DNA of 64,000 bases from DATLMR01 sp035634255 (GTDB lineage Bacteria; Acidobacteriota; Blastocatellia; UBA7656): NCBI GenBank assembly GCA_035634255.1, contig DASQDI010000089.1, positions 1-64,000 of the forward strand, read 5' to 3'. Below the pieces are notes generated by a model. It saw only the letters and a program-made list of their open reading frames with translations. It searched no databases and was not told the origin of the DNA. Of the stretch, positions 1 to 9,442 are shown in pieces; the stretch's first letter is position 1; each line of letters opens with the position of its first letter. Made by a program: the position numbers and the translations under genes.

Positions 1-67
1 AATAGAAGCTCGTTCGCAAAGTTGAAAGCAGGCGGAGCCGAAACGGGTGAGCACGGTCGCCGGTCAT
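1..67 (-). CDS. Possible partial CDS downstream of hutI (runs off left edge)
   Basis: An ATG at 67-65 overlaps the hutI TGA stop in an ATGA arrangement, which usually marks translational coupling. The frame stays open for 22 codons to the window edge, beginning MTGDRAHPFRLRLLSTL. Too little is present to name a product. A second histidine-degradation gene would fit the context, but that is inference only. Confidence 0.4.
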   Translation of the reverse strand, partial: MTGDRAHPFRLRLLSTLRTSFY

Positions 68-1341
68 GCGCCGCGCCGGTCGATGACGACGCGGCCCGAC
101 TTTATGACCACGCGCGCGTGATTCACCCCGAAAAAGTAAGGGATCTGCCGGTAGTCCGCGCAGTCGAATATAACGATGTCGCCCTGCCTGCCCGCTTCGA
201 GCGAGCCCGCGCGCGCGCCCCTGCCGAGGCTGTAAGCCGCGTTGACGGTCGCCGCGGTTATTGCTTCCGCGGGAGTCATCCGCATCTGCGTGCAGGCTAT
301 AGAGAGCGCCATCTGCATCGAAGGGGTGGGCGAGCTGCCGGGGTTGAAGTCGGTCGCGATGGCGACCGCCACACCCGATTCGATCATCTTCCTCGCGGGC
401 GGGTAGCGCGTGAGGCCGAGGTTGAAGACCGCTCCGGGGAGCAGCACGGCGACCACGCCCGCGCTTCGGAGCAGCTCGATGCCGGAATCGTCGAGGTACT
501 CCAGGTGGTCGGCCGACGCGGCCCCGAGCTCGGCCGCGAGCCGCCCGCCGCCGGACAGACTCAACTGCTCCGCGTGGAGCCTGACGCCGAGCCCCAGCTC
601 TTTCGCGCGGGCGAGCACGCGGCGCGACTCGTCCGCCGTGAAGACGTGAGACTCGCAGAAGACGTCGCAGTATTCGGCGAGCTTCTCTTCCGCCACGCGC
701 GGGAGCATCTCGTCCACGACGAGGGAGATGTAACTCTCCCTCGCGCGCGCGGAGTCTCCGGCGTCGCGGTACTCGTCCGGCACCTCGTGCGCGCCGAGAA
801 AAGTCGGCACGAGGTCGAGGGCGGTCTCGCGGTCGAGCCTTCGAATAACGCGCAATATCTTCAGCTCGTCTTCGACCGTGAGCCCGTAGCCGCTCTTGGC
901 TTCCGCCGTGGTCGTGCCGTGTTCGAGCAGGAGGCGGACTCTGGGGAGGGCCATCTCGAAGAGCTGCTCTTCGGAAGCCGCGCGCGTCTTCCGCACGGTC
1001 GATCTTATCCCGCCGCCCCGCGCGGCTATCTGCTGGTAAGTGAACCCTTCGGCGCGCAGCTCGTATTCGTCCTCGCGAGTCCCCGCGAAGACGACGTGCG
1101 TGTGCGCGTCCACGAAGCCGGGGGTCACGACCATGCCTCGCGCGTCGATGCGCTCGGCATCGGGGGAAGCCAGAGGCTCGACCTCGCTCGAAGTCCCCGC
1201 GGCGACTATCAAACCGTCGCGCGCGAGCAGCGCACCGTCTTCGATTATTCCGAGCTCGCGCATCTCGCGCCCGACGCGGGGCCGCGCCGCCCCCGCGAGC
1301 GTCACAAGCTGCCCGGCTTTCGTGATCAACAGCTCGCCCAT
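64..1341 (-). CDS. hutI: Imidazolonepropionase
   Basis: Cytoplasmic amidohydrolase that opens 4-imidazolone-5-propionate to N-formimino-L-glutamate, the third step of histidine degradation. The 425-residue length is normal for HutI. Visible family motifs are the metal-binding DAHTHVVFAG (residues 78-87), AKSGYGL (148-154), RLHAEQLS (254-261), SADHLE (276-281) and ATDFNPGSS (329-337). The ATG at 1341 begins directly before the beta-sandwich segment MGELLITKAG. No other hut gene lies within the window upstream, but a possible next gene starts in an ATGA overlap with its stop, so it may be internal to a hut operon continuing leftwards. Confidence 0.95.
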   Translation of the reverse strand: MGELLITKAGQLVTLAGAARPRVGREMRELGIIEDGALLARDGLIVAAGTSSEVEPLASPDAERIDARGMVVTPGFVDAHTHVVFAGTREDEYELRAEGFTYQQIAARGGGIRSTVRKTRAASEEQLFEMALPRVRLLLEHGTTTAEAKSGYGLTVEDELKILRVIRRLDRETALDLVPTFLGAHEVPDEYRDAGDSARARESYISLVVDEMLPRVAEEKLAEYCDVFCESHVFTADESRRVLARAKELGLGVRLHAEQLSLSGGGRLAAELGAASADHLEYLDDSGIELLRSAGVVAVLLPGAVFNLGLTRYPPARKMIESGVAVAIATDFNPGSSPTPSMQMALSIACTQMRMTPAEAITAATVNAAYSLGRGARAGSLEAGRQGDIVIFDCADYRQIPYFFGVNHARVVIKSGRVVIDRRGA

Positions 1342-1540
1342 AAAATAAATTTCCGTTCACCCTCTCCGCGCAGGATTCGGAGGATTATATACCGCCCAAA
1401 CCTGAAGCGACTAACCCTTCCCGTAATCGTTGAGCGGTTTATCAAGCCGGTTTTCTCTTTGAATGGGCCAATCGATTTAGTAAGATGAAGCTGTTCGCCC
1501 AGGTCTAACAACATCGTTAGCTTGGAGGAAGTAAGTCAGC

Positions 1541-1846
1541 ATGACCGATGATCCGACATTGAGATTCCATGACGACGCCGCCACTAGACCCACTTTGGAA
1601 ACGGTGCTTGAGCGGATAAACGATTTTCGCAGCACCGAGGCCAGCATAAGCGGATTGCGAAGCTACACAGAGACCGCCATAAATGAACTGCGCGTCAGTA
1701 CTCAGGCGAGCATAACACAACTGCGGAACAGCATGGGCGAGCGGTTCGAGGACATGGAGCTGCGAATAGATCGCGTCCACGGGGTAACACTCACTTTAAG
1801 GACCGGTTCCTCCCCCCGCCAACCCCTGATCCAGCGGATTAATTAA
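1541..1846 (+). CDS. Small coiled-coil protein of unknown function
   Basis: A 101-residue protein with a strong ribosome site (GGAGGAAG at 1524-1531, 9 nt before ATG). After the N-terminal segment TRPTLETVLERINDF, the middle (residues 25-80) is heptad-like with repeated ELR/QLR/MELRIDRV units, suggesting a coiled coil. There is no signal peptide or membrane segment. The tail after residue 80 (TLTLRTGSSPRQPL) loses the heptad pattern, so the natural C-terminus may have been altered by a frameshift. It is followed by herA on the same strand. Function unknown. Confidence 0.6.
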   Translation: MTDDPTLRFHDDAATRPTLETVLERINDFRSTEASISGLRSYTETAINELRVSTQASITQLRNSMGERFEDMELRIDRVHGVTLTLRTGSSPRQPLIQRIN

Positions 1847-1915
1847 CAGGCCGCCCGCGCGGCGATCATCTTGTTGCGCCTTTTTATGGCGGCGAAGGGC
1901 GCAATAAGAGAGCCT

Positions 1916-1943
1916 TTGCCGCGTTATCACGTTGTGGTATATT
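1916..1943 (+). promoter_or_regulatory. Candidate sigma70-type promoter for herA-like gene
   Basis: TTGCCG at 1916-1921 and TATATT at 1938-1943 are separated by 16 nt, about 40 nt before the start codon at 1982. The -35 box is a weak match. This is seen by eye only. Confidence 0.35.
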
Positions 1944-1981
1944 GACCGCCACGTAGAACCCTTGGCACGAAGGCACAGCAA

Positions 1982-3673
1982 ATGTCCGATACTCTCGTAG
2001 GAACAGTCAAAGGGCCCGGAGAGAAGCCGAACGAGTACATCTTCATCACCACTGACAACGGCAGCACGCGCGTCGGGGAGTTCGTTTACTACTCGGTGAA
2101 GGCGGGCCCGGAAGAGCGCCTGATTCTCGGCAACATATCGGAGCGCAGTCTCGTGCGCTCGCTCCCGGACAGCTTTCTCGCGGACCCGGCGACGCCCCCC
2201 TCGGCCATCGCCGCGATGATCGGGCTCGAAGAAGAGGGCGCGGAGTTGTTCGAGATAGTCGTCTCCGTGATCGGCTATTTCGAGCAGGAGCTGAAAGACT
2301 TCATCAACCCGCGGATACCGCCGATGCCCGGCCAGAGGGTCTACCTCGCGCCCTCGCACATGCTCGCCGAGGTGCTCTCGCCGCGCGGCCTCGGAGAGCG
2401 GGGCGCGGCCCACATCGGCAGCCTACTCACGCGACAGGCGGGGGAGGTGCCCGTCACCCTCTCAGTGAGGGATATAGTCTCGACCCACCTGGCGGTGCTC
2501 GCCTCGACCGGCGCGGGCAAGAGCTACACGGCCTCCGTGCTCGTCGAAGAGCTGATGCGGCCGGAGAACCGCTCGGCCGTGCTCGTAGTCGACCCGCACG
2601 GCGAGTACAATACCCTCGAAGAGATCAAGAAGCCGGAATTCAAATCGCACTTCTCGCGCGACGGCTACGAGCCCGAGGTCAAAATACTGAGGCCCGAGAA
2701 GGTCAAGGTCCGGTTCGACAGCCTCGAATTCGGGGACATCTGCTACCTGCTTCAGGAACTGTCCGAGAAGATGAAATACTTTCTCGGCACGGCCTTCCGA
2801 AATGTACGCACCCGCTTCGGGCCGCACGCGCGTTATACGTTTCAGGACCTGATGGACGCCGTCGCCGAGCAGCGATACGGCGACGACAACGGGGACCGCT
2901 CCGGCAACGTCAGCACCATCGACGCGCTCGAGTGGAGGCTTGAGAGCCGCTTCGGCCGGGGCTACGCGAAGCATCAAATCTTTTCCGACACCGAGCACAA
3001 CTCGCTCGAAGAGTTGTTCAGGCCCGGCCAGTGCACGGTCCTTCAGCTCGTCGACATAGACCAGAACGAGCAGCAGGTGATCGTGGGCGCTCTGCTCCGC
3101 CGCGCGATCATCGCGCGCATGGCCACGCATAAAGGCGAAGTGACGGAGAAGAATAACGAGCGCTATCTCCCCTACCCCGTCTTCGTGCTGCTCGAAGAAG
3201 CGCACCGCTTCGCCCCGTCGGGCCAGACGGTCGTCTCCACCAACGTCCTGAAACAGATCCTCTCCGAGGGCCGCAAATTCGGCGTGGGGATCGGGCTGAT
3301 AACGCAGAGGCCCGGCAAGCTCGATTCCGACGTGCTGTCGCAATGCATGACGCAGTTCATCATGCGGATAGTGAATCCCATCGATCAGGACACAATCGCG
3401 AAGACGGTCGAAGGCGCGGGCCGCCGCATGCTCGACGAACTCCCCGCGCTCACGAAGGGCCAGCTCATAGTCTCGGGCGTGGCGGTGAACACTCCCGTGA
3501 TGTGCCAGGTGCGCAAACGGCTCACGCGGCATGGGGGGGAGACCATCGACGCGCCCGAGGCGTGGGCCGAGTGGCACTCCGACCGCAGCCGCTCCCGCCG
3601 GGACGAGCAGGAGGCCCTGCTCGTCAAGCCCCGCCCCAGGTCCGGCGAGCGCATCGGCGGCTTCGACATTTAA
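1982..3673 (+). CDS. herA: HerA-type hexameric DNA-translocating ATPase
   Basis: A 563-residue P-loop ATPase of the HerA/FtsK superfamily, which pumps duplex DNA; HerA normally works with the NurA nuclease in end resection. Residues 1-130 form a HAS-barrel-like beta domain. Walker A is ASTGAGKSYT (174-183) and Walker B VFVLLEEAH (400-408), followed by the family signature around FGVGIGLITQRP and the sensor-like segment MTQFIMRIVNPIDQDTI. The C-terminal tail is basic. There is no nurA or mre11/rad50 neighbour here, so the partner must be elsewhere or the role may differ. DUF1800 and DUF1501 genes follow on the same strand 48 nt downstream, probably as a separate unit. Confidence 0.88.
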   Translation: MSDTLVGTVKGPGEKPNEYIFITTDNGSTRVGEFVYYSVKAGPEERLILGNISERSLVRSLPDSFLADPATPPSAIAAMIGLEEEGAELFEIVVSVIGYFEQELKDFINPRIPPMPGQRVYLAPSHMLAEVLSPRGLGERGAAHIGSLLTRQAGEVPVTLSVRDIVSTHLAVLASTGAGKSYTASVLVEELMRPENRSAVLVVDPHGEYNTLEEIKKPEFKSHFSRDGYEPEVKILRPEKVKVRFDSLEFGDICYLLQELSEKMKYFLGTAFRNVRTRFGPHARYTFQDLMDAVAEQRYGDDNGDRSGNVSTIDALEWRLESRFGRGYAKHQIFSDTEHNSLEELFRPGQCTVLQLVDIDQNEQQVIVGALLRRAIIARMATHKGEVTEKNNERYLPYPVFVLLEEAHRFAPSGQTVVSTNVLKQILSEGRKFGVGIGLITQRPGKLDSDVLSQCMTQFIMRIVNPIDQDTIAKTVEGAGRRMLDELPALTKGQLIVSGVAVNTPVMCQVRKRLTRHGGETIDAPEAWAEWHSDRSRSRRDEQEALLVKPRPRSGERIGGFDI

Positions 3674-3721
3674 CCCTTCTTCCCGCGCGCTGCCATTAAT
3701 TCAGCGAAGGAGTACCACCCC

Positions 3722-5134
3722 ATGGCAAGCCTGACTTACGCGGAGGCCGCGCATCTGCTCCGACGCGCCGGCTTCGGAGGCCCTCCCCAAGAGATCAACC
3801 AACTGGTCGCGCTCGGGCGGGAGAACGCCGTCGACCTCCTCGTCGATTACGAGCTGGTGAATAATAAGGAGTTCGATAAGGCGCTCGGCAGGGGCTTCAA
3901 CGTCAAGCGCCCCAGCCCCCTGGAGATGCAGTCGTTGTGGGTGGCGCGGATGATGCTGACGCGCCGCCCCTTCGAAGAGAAGATGACCCTGTTCTGGCAC
4001 AACCATTTCGCGACCTCGTACACGAAGGTCTTCTTCTCCCTGATGCACGTGCAGAACAACGTCCTGCGCCAGCACGCCGTCGACCGCTTTGATACCCTGC
4101 TGCTCAAGGTGTCGCAGGACGCAGCCATGCTCATCTGGCTCGACGGGATCACGAACGTCGTCGGCAGCCCGAACGAGAATTTCGCACGCGAGCTCCAGGA
4201 GCTCTTCACCATGGGCATTAACGACGAGGTGACCGGCGAGCCCAACTACACCGAGAAGGACGTCAAGGAGATCGCCCGCGCCTTCACCGGGTGGAAGTTC
4301 AAGCTGAAGAAGCAGGACGTGTTCAAGCCGGCCTTCTTATTCATCCCCTCCCAACACGACTCTACGGCCAAAGAGATTTACGGGCAGACGGCGAGCTTCA
4401 CCGGGGAGGACGTCATAACCGTCATCTGCGCGCGGAGGGCGACCGGCCGCCACCTCGTGAAGCGATTCTTCGAATTCTTCGTCTACCCGCTCGCCGACAG
4501 CCCGGAAGACAAAGCGACGATAGAGAAGTTCGCCGACGTTTATTTCGCGAGGGACCACTCGGTCAAAGAGCTCGCCCGCGCCATCTTCGCGTCCGACGAG
4601 TTCTTCAGCGAGCGGGCCCGGTTCGGGCTGGTCAAGAATCCCGCGGAGCTGCTCGTCGGCGCGGCCCGCATGCTGGGCGCGGGGTACTCCCTGCAGGGGC
4701 GCGAGACGGCCGACTTCTTCAGCCTTTTCTTCCTCAACCAGATGGGGATGGAGCTCTTCAACCCGCCGAACGTCAGCGGCTGGGCGCTGCATGCGAGGTG
4801 GCTCATGACCTCGACCCTGCTACAGAGGTTCAACTTCGCGGGCTTTCTCGCCGACAGCCGGCCCTCGGTACCGCCCCTGCGGGGGCCGACCATCAGCGAC
4901 GAAGTGGTCAGGGGCCTAGCCGCGCCGACCGCCGCCGGCACCGTCGAAAATATGCTCTCGCGCCTCGGCCCTCTCGAAGTGGACGACGAGGCGAAGCGCA
5001 TCCTGAGCGACTACCTTCAAACCGACGATCAGGGGAACCGGATCGAGTTCATGGTCAACGACGAGACCCTTAGGAAATACGTGCGCGGGCTCCTCCACAT
5101 GGTGCTGTGCATGCAGGAATTTCAGTTGAACTAG
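3722..5134 (+). CDS. DUF1800 family protein
   Basis: A 470-residue DUF1800 protein; the family has no established biochemical role. Diagnostic segments are LTYAEAAHLLRRAGFGG near the N-terminus, MTLFWHNHFATS, NFARELQELFTMG, DVKEIARAFTGW, and NPPNVSGWALHARWL near the C-terminus. A Shine-Dalgarno (AAGGAG) sits 10 nt before the ATG. No signal peptide is obvious. DUF1800 and DUF1501 genes are very often adjacent, as here (14 nt gap), and probably act together on an exported or cell-surface substrate; that is inference. Confidence 0.92.
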   Translation: MASLTYAEAAHLLRRAGFGGPPQEINQLVALGRENAVDLLVDYELVNNKEFDKALGRGFNVKRPSPLEMQSLWVARMMLTRRPFEEKMTLFWHNHFATSYTKVFFSLMHVQNNVLRQHAVDRFDTLLLKVSQDAAMLIWLDGITNVVGSPNENFARELQELFTMGINDEVTGEPNYTEKDVKEIARAFTGWKFKLKKQDVFKPAFLFIPSQHDSTAKEIYGQTASFTGEDVITVICARRATGRHLVKRFFEFFVYPLADSPEDKATIEKFADVYFARDHSVKELARAIFASDEFFSERARFGLVKNPAELLVGAARMLGAGYSLQGRETADFFSLFFLNQMGMELFNPPNVSGWALHARWLMTSTLLQRFNFAGFLADSRPSVPPLRGPTISDEVVRGLAAPTAAGTVENMLSRLGPLEVDDEAKRILSDYLQTDDQGNRIEFMVNDETLRKYVRGLLHMVLCMQEFQLN

Positions 5135-5148
5135 GACGGAGGTGGGCT

Positions 5149-6435
5149 ATGCCCGTAAACAGGAGGAGATTCATCAAGCAGGGCATCGGGATGGTGAGCC
5201 TCGGGGTGGTGATGCCGCGCGTCTGGCTCACGGGCGCGCGAGCCCAGACCTCTGATCCGAATCGCAGGGTGCTCGTGGTGATACAGCTTTCGGGCGGCAA
5301 TGACGGGCTGAACACGGTCATCCCTTACACGGACCCGAACTACCGCAGGCTCCGGCCCAACCTCGGCTTCAAAGAGGCCGACCTGAAAGACGGGCAGGGG
5401 CGCTCGACCATCATCTCCAATCAATTCGGTTTCCACCCGGCACTCGCGGAGGTCAAGCAGCTATTCGACGATGGCAAAGTGGCCGTGGTCCTCGGCGTCG
5501 GGTACCCCGAGCCGAGCCAGTCTCACTTTCTGAGCGAAGACTACTGGCACACGGCGAACCTTGTTGACGGCAAAGGCTCCGGGTGGCTCGGCAGGTACGC
5601 GGAAGAGGCCCTCGCGGGACAGGCGGGGTTCCATGCGGCGGCAATCGGGGGGCGGCTCCCCAGGACTCTGATGTCTGACAGGTTCGTCGTCCCGAGTATA
5701 TTCAACTTCAGCGATTACGGTTTCAGAACCAGCCCGGCCTTCCCTGCGAACCGCCCGAACAAGCTGGCCGCGATGAACGCCCTCTACAGCCGCCGGTTCC
5801 CCGAGGGCAGCTTCAAGGGCGTGGCGGGCGGCGTGGGGTTCGACGCGGTTTCGGGCTCGATACGCCTGACCGAAGCCATCCAGGGCTACACGTCGACCGT
5901 GGTCTACCCCGACAGTAATCCGCTCGCGCGCGCGATGAAGATGGTCGCCCAGATGATCGTCACGATCCCGGAAGCGAACCTGCTCCACGCGGAGGTCGGG
6001 GGCTTCGACAACCACGCGGAGCAGATCACCGACACCAACATGTCCGGTCTGCACGCGCTCCTCCTGCAAAATTTCTCGCAGGCGGTGAAGCTGTTCCACG
6101 ACGACATGGCGGAGCACGGCCTGGCGGACAACGTGCTGATACTGCCGTGGTCCGAGTTCGGGCGGAGGCCGGAAGAGAACGGCTCCCGAGGCACCGATCA
6201 CGGCTCGTCCTCCTGCATGTTCGTGATCGGCAACAAGGTCAGAGGGGGGCTTTATGGCGAGCAGCCTTCGCTCGCGGCGGCCGACCTCGACGTGTCGGGA
6301 AACCTGAAATCAAAGGTCGATTTCCGCTCCGTCTACGCGACGGTACTCGAAGACTGGCTCGACGCCGATTCGAACGCGATCCTGAGAGGGCGCTTCGACA
6401 ATCTGGGGGTGCTTGCGTCAGGGGCCGGGGGCTAG
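5149..6435 (+). CDS. DUF1501 family protein, Tat-exported
   Basis: A 428-residue DUF1501 protein, a family distantly related to sulfatases and alkaline phosphatases. I chose the ATG at 5149 because GGAGGTGG lies 5 nt upstream and the protein then starts with a Tat signal, MPVNRRRFIKQGIGM. An earlier in-frame ATG at 5107 overlaps DUF1800 and lacks an RBS. Visible signatures are VVIQLSGGNDGLNTVIPY, a GVGYPEPSQSHF segment and, near the end, LILPWSEFGRRPEENGSRG-type residues. It forms a unit with the DUF1800 gene. Its last codons (ASGAGG, TAG) run straight into the interspersed element at 6436. Confidence 0.92.
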   Translation: MPVNRRRFIKQGIGMVSLGVVMPRVWLTGARAQTSDPNRRVLVVIQLSGGNDGLNTVIPYTDPNYRRLRPNLGFKEADLKDGQGRSTIISNQFGFHPALAEVKQLFDDGKVAVVLGVGYPEPSQSHFLSEDYWHTANLVDGKGSGWLGRYAEEALAGQAGFHAAAIGGRLPRTLMSDRFVVPSIFNFSDYGFRTSPAFPANRPNKLAAMNALYSRRFPEGSFKGVAGGVGFDAVSGSIRLTEAIQGYTSTVVYPDSNPLARAMKMVAQMIVTIPEANLLHAEVGGFDNHAEQITDTNMSGLHALLLQNFSQAVKLFHDDMAEHGLADNVLILPWSEFGRRPEENGSRGTDHGSSSCMFVIGNKVRGGLYGEQPSLAAADLDVSGNLKSKVDFRSVYATVLEDWLDADSNAILRGRFDNLGVLASGAGG

Positions 6436-6595
6436 CGGCAGGGATCAGGAGTCAGGATTCAAGGGTTAATTGAAGAAGCACCTCAGATCCTCTTTATAGA
6501 ATCCCATTTCGATTTAATCGAAATCTCGGTCGGCATCCCTGAATCCTGACCGCGCCGCGCGAAGCGCATCATGCGCCATCACTGGCCACCGACGC
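6436..6595 (+). repeat. Interspersed intergenic element, copy R1
   Basis: Copy of the GGGGTCAGG-type element between two convergent genes. It has a perfect 11-bp inverted repeat, GTCAGGATTCA (6451-6461) and TGAATCCTGAC (6540-6550). The core reads CTCTTTATAGAATCCC followed by the 17-nt palindrome TTTCGATTTAATCGAAA (6507-6523). The right part, up to CACTGGCCACCGACGCC, resembles the outer ends of other copies. Both flanking CDSs end in TAG at the element borders. Confidence 0.8.
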
Positions 6596-7561
6596 CTAGT
6601 ACGCACACTTGTAGCTGTGAAACTCGTAGACCCTTCGCCACTGCCCTTTCTGCCTCTTGTAAATCCTGTAGGTGACGCCCTCGAACCCGCGGTCCATTGC
6701 TATAATTTCGCCCTTGCCGTCTCTATCCAGGTCGAGCTGATCCACGAGAATCTCGGCCAGTACGTAATCTTCTATGTCGTCGAGGCTCGCGCCTCCGGGG
6801 AGGTCGGTGTCGGCGATCACGTTATAGCGCGCGAAGCTCTCGCGGTAATCGGCACCCCGCGGCTCGGCTATTAGGAAGAGCGCGCGCGCGTCCTTCCCGC
6901 CCTTCCTCTTGAGCACGAAGCTGGCGACGATCTCGGACCCGCCGTCGCCGTCGAGGTCCATCGCGGTCATGTTGATCGTGCGGAGGTTCTGGAGCTGCGG
7001 CCCGGACGCGCCCTTCTGCGTGTAGGCCCTCTGCGCCAGCTTCATCACGGAGGCTCGCTCCGCCGGGGTCGGCATGCGCCGAGAGCTTTCACGGCGGCCG
7101 AGCGAATCGACGTTGGTCGCCAGCCCCATGACCTTCCCTTCTATCTTCGCGGTCGTGTTCAGGGAGACGCCCGCCATCGAGCGGTTGCAGTCACCGCTCT
7201 TTCCGAGCCACTCCCTGACCGTGACCTTTCCGCTCCTGCCGCCCCCGAAAAAGAGGGAGTAGGTCTGCCCCGCCTTGTAGTACCTCCCCGCGAACCTCGA
7301 CAGGGCGGCCGCGTCTTCCATGCCCGAGGGCGGCTTCGTGTAACGGCCCCCGATTACCACCACTATCGGGTCGAGGTAGGAGTCGGCCCCGCTTTGCGAG
7401 ACCGCGAATATGGCGGGGCTCACCTGGCCCGCGGGCTTCGAAGGCGGCTGCTTCGGCCTGTTCTGCGCCGGGCTGTTGGCCTGAAACGGCGCGAGCGCCA
7501 GAAAGATCATCAGACATTTGACCGTTCGATAAACATAATGGCGCATGGCGGATTCTCTCAT
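6596..7561 (-). CDS. Secreted protein with VCBS/FG-GAP-like calcium motifs
   Basis: A 321-residue exported protein of unknown function. The N-terminus has a hydrophobic signal (CLMIFLALAPFQANSPAQ). The C-terminal half carries two DxDxDG-type loops, MDLDGDGGSEIVASF and LDLDRDGKGEIIAMD, as in FG-GAP/VCBS propeller blades that bind calcium. The start at 7561 follows AAGGAG with about 10 nt spacing; an ATG at 7546 is also possible. It is convergent with DUF1501 across element R1 and stands alone. Confidence 0.7.
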   Translation of the reverse strand: MRESAMRHYVYRTVKCLMIFLALAPFQANSPAQNRPKQPPSKPAGQVSPAIFAVSQSGADSYLDPIVVVIGGRYTKPPSGMEDAAALSRFAGRYYKAGQTYSLFFGGGRSGKVTVREWLGKSGDCNRSMAGVSLNTTAKIEGKVMGLATNVDSLGRRESSRRMPTPAERASVMKLAQRAYTQKGASGPQLQNLRTINMTAMDLDGDGGSEIVASFVLKRKGGKDARALFLIAEPRGADYRESFARYNVIADTDLPGGASLDDIEDYVLAEILVDQLDLDRDGKGEIIAMDRGFEGVTYRIYKRQKGQWRRVYEFHSYKCAY

Positions 7562-7642
7562 CGCGAATTCTCTCCTTGCCTCGTCCAGATGGCCGGGCGG
7601 GTCGTGCCTGTCCTTATATTTTCTCCAAAGCGATCCCGGCGC

Positions 7643-7670
7643 TTGAACCTTAAGGGGCTGGGGCTATAAT
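7643..7670 (+). promoter_or_regulatory. Candidate promoter for the HD phosphohydrolase gene
   Basis: TTGAAC (7643-7648) and a consensus TATAAT (7665-7670) are spaced by 16 nt, 47 nt before the ATG at 7717. This is one of the clearest sigma70-like promoters in the window. Confidence 0.6.
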
Positions 7671-7716
7671 ACAGGCGAAGCTTTCAAATATTGAAGCCTG
7701 ACACGAGGAGATTCAT

Positions 7717-8289
7717 ATGCCTTTTGCAAGAATGGACGAAGGAAGAGTGGAGGACTGGATGGTCATCGGCCAGGCGGTGGGCCAGAGGCAGTCCAGGATG
7801 CCGAGCATCATCAAAGCCATGCTCGCCCAGCTGGAAGAGCAGGTTGACGGCTTCGCGGTGGACCAGTTGCAGCACGCGCTCCAGACGGCCACGCGCGCCG
7901 AGCGCGAGGGCGCGTCCGAAGAGTTGATCGTGGCGGCGCTCTGTCACGACCTCGGCAAGGTGATCTCGGTCGAGAACCACCCGGCGATAGCGGCCGAGAT
8001 ACTGAAGCCCTACGTCTCGCGGGAGACCTACGAGGTCGTGCGCACGCACCAGGATTTTCAGGGCCGCCACTACTACCACCTGATGGGCAAAGACCCCGAG
8101 GCGCGGCGGCAGTACGAGAACGAGCCGTGGTACCCCCTCGCCTGCAAATTCACGGACGAGTGGGACCAGGCTTCGTTCGACGCGAGCTACGACACGCTGC
8201 CGCTCTCCCACTTCGAGCCCATGATCGACCGCCTCTTCGCGATGCCCATCGGCTCCAACAGCAGCGCGGGGATAGTGCAGAGCGCGTGA
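7717..8289 (+). CDS. HD-domain phosphohydrolase/oxygenase-like protein (PhnZ-related)
   Basis: A 190-residue single HD domain. Metal ligands are visible as QHALQTA (H53), the HD pair in ALCHDLGK (H77-D78) and VENHPA (H88). Later blocks HQDFQGRHYYHLMGKDPEA and FTDEWDQASFDASYDTLPL match the predicted-HD-phosphohydrolase group related to the mixed-valence di-iron oxygenases PhnZ/TmpB. The substrate cannot be deduced and no phosphonate genes are nearby. It is monocistronic, with a clear promoter and convergent with the MscS gene. Confidence 0.8.
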   Translation: MPFARMDEGRVEDWMVIGQAVGQRQSRMPSIIKAMLAQLEEQVDGFAVDQLQHALQTATRAEREGASEELIVAALCHDLGKVISVENHPAIAAEILKPYVSRETYEVVRTHQDFQGRHYYHLMGKDPEARRQYENEPWYPLACKFTDEWDQASFDASYDTLPLSHFEPMIDRLFAMPIGSNSSAGIVQSA

Positions 8290-8307
8290 CTCCCGGTCGC
8301 CGCCCTC

Positions 8308-9270
8308 TCACTCCCCGCCCCGGACCCGTATGTCTTTCCCGCCATTCTGGTCCGAGTTTATCCTGACGGAGCCGGACCGCAGGTGAACGTCGCGCTGCGG
8401 GAAGGGTATCTCGATCTCGTACTCGCGGAAGAGGCGCTCTATCTCGTAGTTCAGACTGCTGCGAATATTGACGTGGTCGTGCGGCTGGTCGATCCAGACC
8501 AGCAGCTCGAAATCGAGCGACGACTCTCCGAAGTTCTTGAACTGCACGGTCGGGGCGGGGTCTTTCAGCACCGCCTCGACCGCGCCCCCCGCCTCGCATA
8601 AAGCCTTAGTCACCTTCTCGACATCGCTCCCGTAGGCCGCGCCGACGGGCAGCCTGATCCTGACCTTGTTGCTGTAGGACCAGTTGGTGACCCTGCCGCG
8701 CACGAGGTCCGAGTTCGGTATGATGACCGTGATGTTGTCGTTGGTCACCACGGTCGTCGTGCGGATGCTGATGTTGTTGACGCGGCCTTCTATGTCGTCC
8801 ATCCTGAGCCGGTCGCCTATGCGCACGGGCCGCTCGAACAGGAGGATGAACCCCGAAACGATGTCCGACGCGATGTATTGCAGGCCGAAGCCGATGCCGA
8901 CCGACAGGAATCCCAGGATGACCGCGAGGCTCGTCAGGTCGATGGCGAGCCCGAGCTTCAGCCCGTATATGAGTCCTATCGTAAGGATGATGTAATGGGC
9001 TATCCTGAGCAGCGTGTACTGGAGGCCCGCCGGGACGTGAAAGTTCACCAGCACCCGCTTCTCAAGGAAGCGCCTGAGGTAGCGGGAGATCACCACCGAT
9101 ATGAAGATGACCAGGACCAGGAGCAGGAGGCTCAGTACGGACACCTTGAACTCCTTCTGGTTGACGAACGGGTAGTTGAGGAGCTCGATCATCTTCTGAA
9201 ATATGGTGTCGCGTAGCTCAGGCGGCGGCGGCGCGGGCGTCGGTTCTACTGAGGTCTCTTGAAATAGCAA
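8308..9270 (-). CDS. MscS-family mechanosensitive ion channel
   Basis: A 320-residue inner-membrane small-conductance mechanosensitive channel that releases osmolytes on osmotic downshock. Hydrophobic segments lie at about 43-62, 82-103 and 108-140. The pore-helix region has the MscS pattern AVILGFLSVGIGFGLQ, followed by the beta domain FERPVRIGDRLRMDDIEG and VIIPNSDLVRGRVTNWSY. The C-terminal alpha/beta vestibule is present. An Ala/Pro-rich stretch (residues 9-19) precedes the first helix. It is monocistronic. Confidence 0.9.
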   Translation of the reverse strand: MLFQETSVEPTPAPPPPELRDTIFQKMIELLNYPFVNQKEFKVSVLSLLLLVLVIFISVVISRYLRRFLEKRVLVNFHVPAGLQYTLLRIAHYIILTIGLIYGLKLGLAIDLTSLAVILGFLSVGIGFGLQYIASDIVSGFILLFERPVRIGDRLRMDDIEGRVNNISIRTTTVVTNDNITVIIPNSDLVRGRVTNWSYSNKVRIRLPVGAAYGSDVEKVTKALCEAGGAVEAVLKDPAPTVQFKNFGESSLDFELLVWIDQPHDHVNIRSSLNYEIERLFREYEIEIPFPQRDVHLRSGSVRINSDQNGGKDIRVRGGE

Positions 9271-9442
9271 GCGTTCATCTCCGGGTATGGTCTAGGGGAG
9301 TCCGAACTTTTATATTAAACCGGCCCGCCCGGCCCGAACAAACCGCGCCTTGATTTTTGCTGCCCTCCCGCGGTTTTTCCGGGTATATTATCCCCGACAA
9401 ACCGCTCGATGGCGGACGATCAATGGTAAAGGGAGGAGACCG

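Noticed and set aside
22..1488. 488-codon plus-strand open frame across hutI
   Set aside because: Arg/Glu/Ala-rich shadow of the GC-rich hutI gene on the opposite strand; no family motifs.
1982..3673. HerA as part of a conjugation or defence island
   Set aside because: No nurA, SIR2, relaxase or other mobility genes are nearby; treated as a chromosomal HerA-type ATPase.
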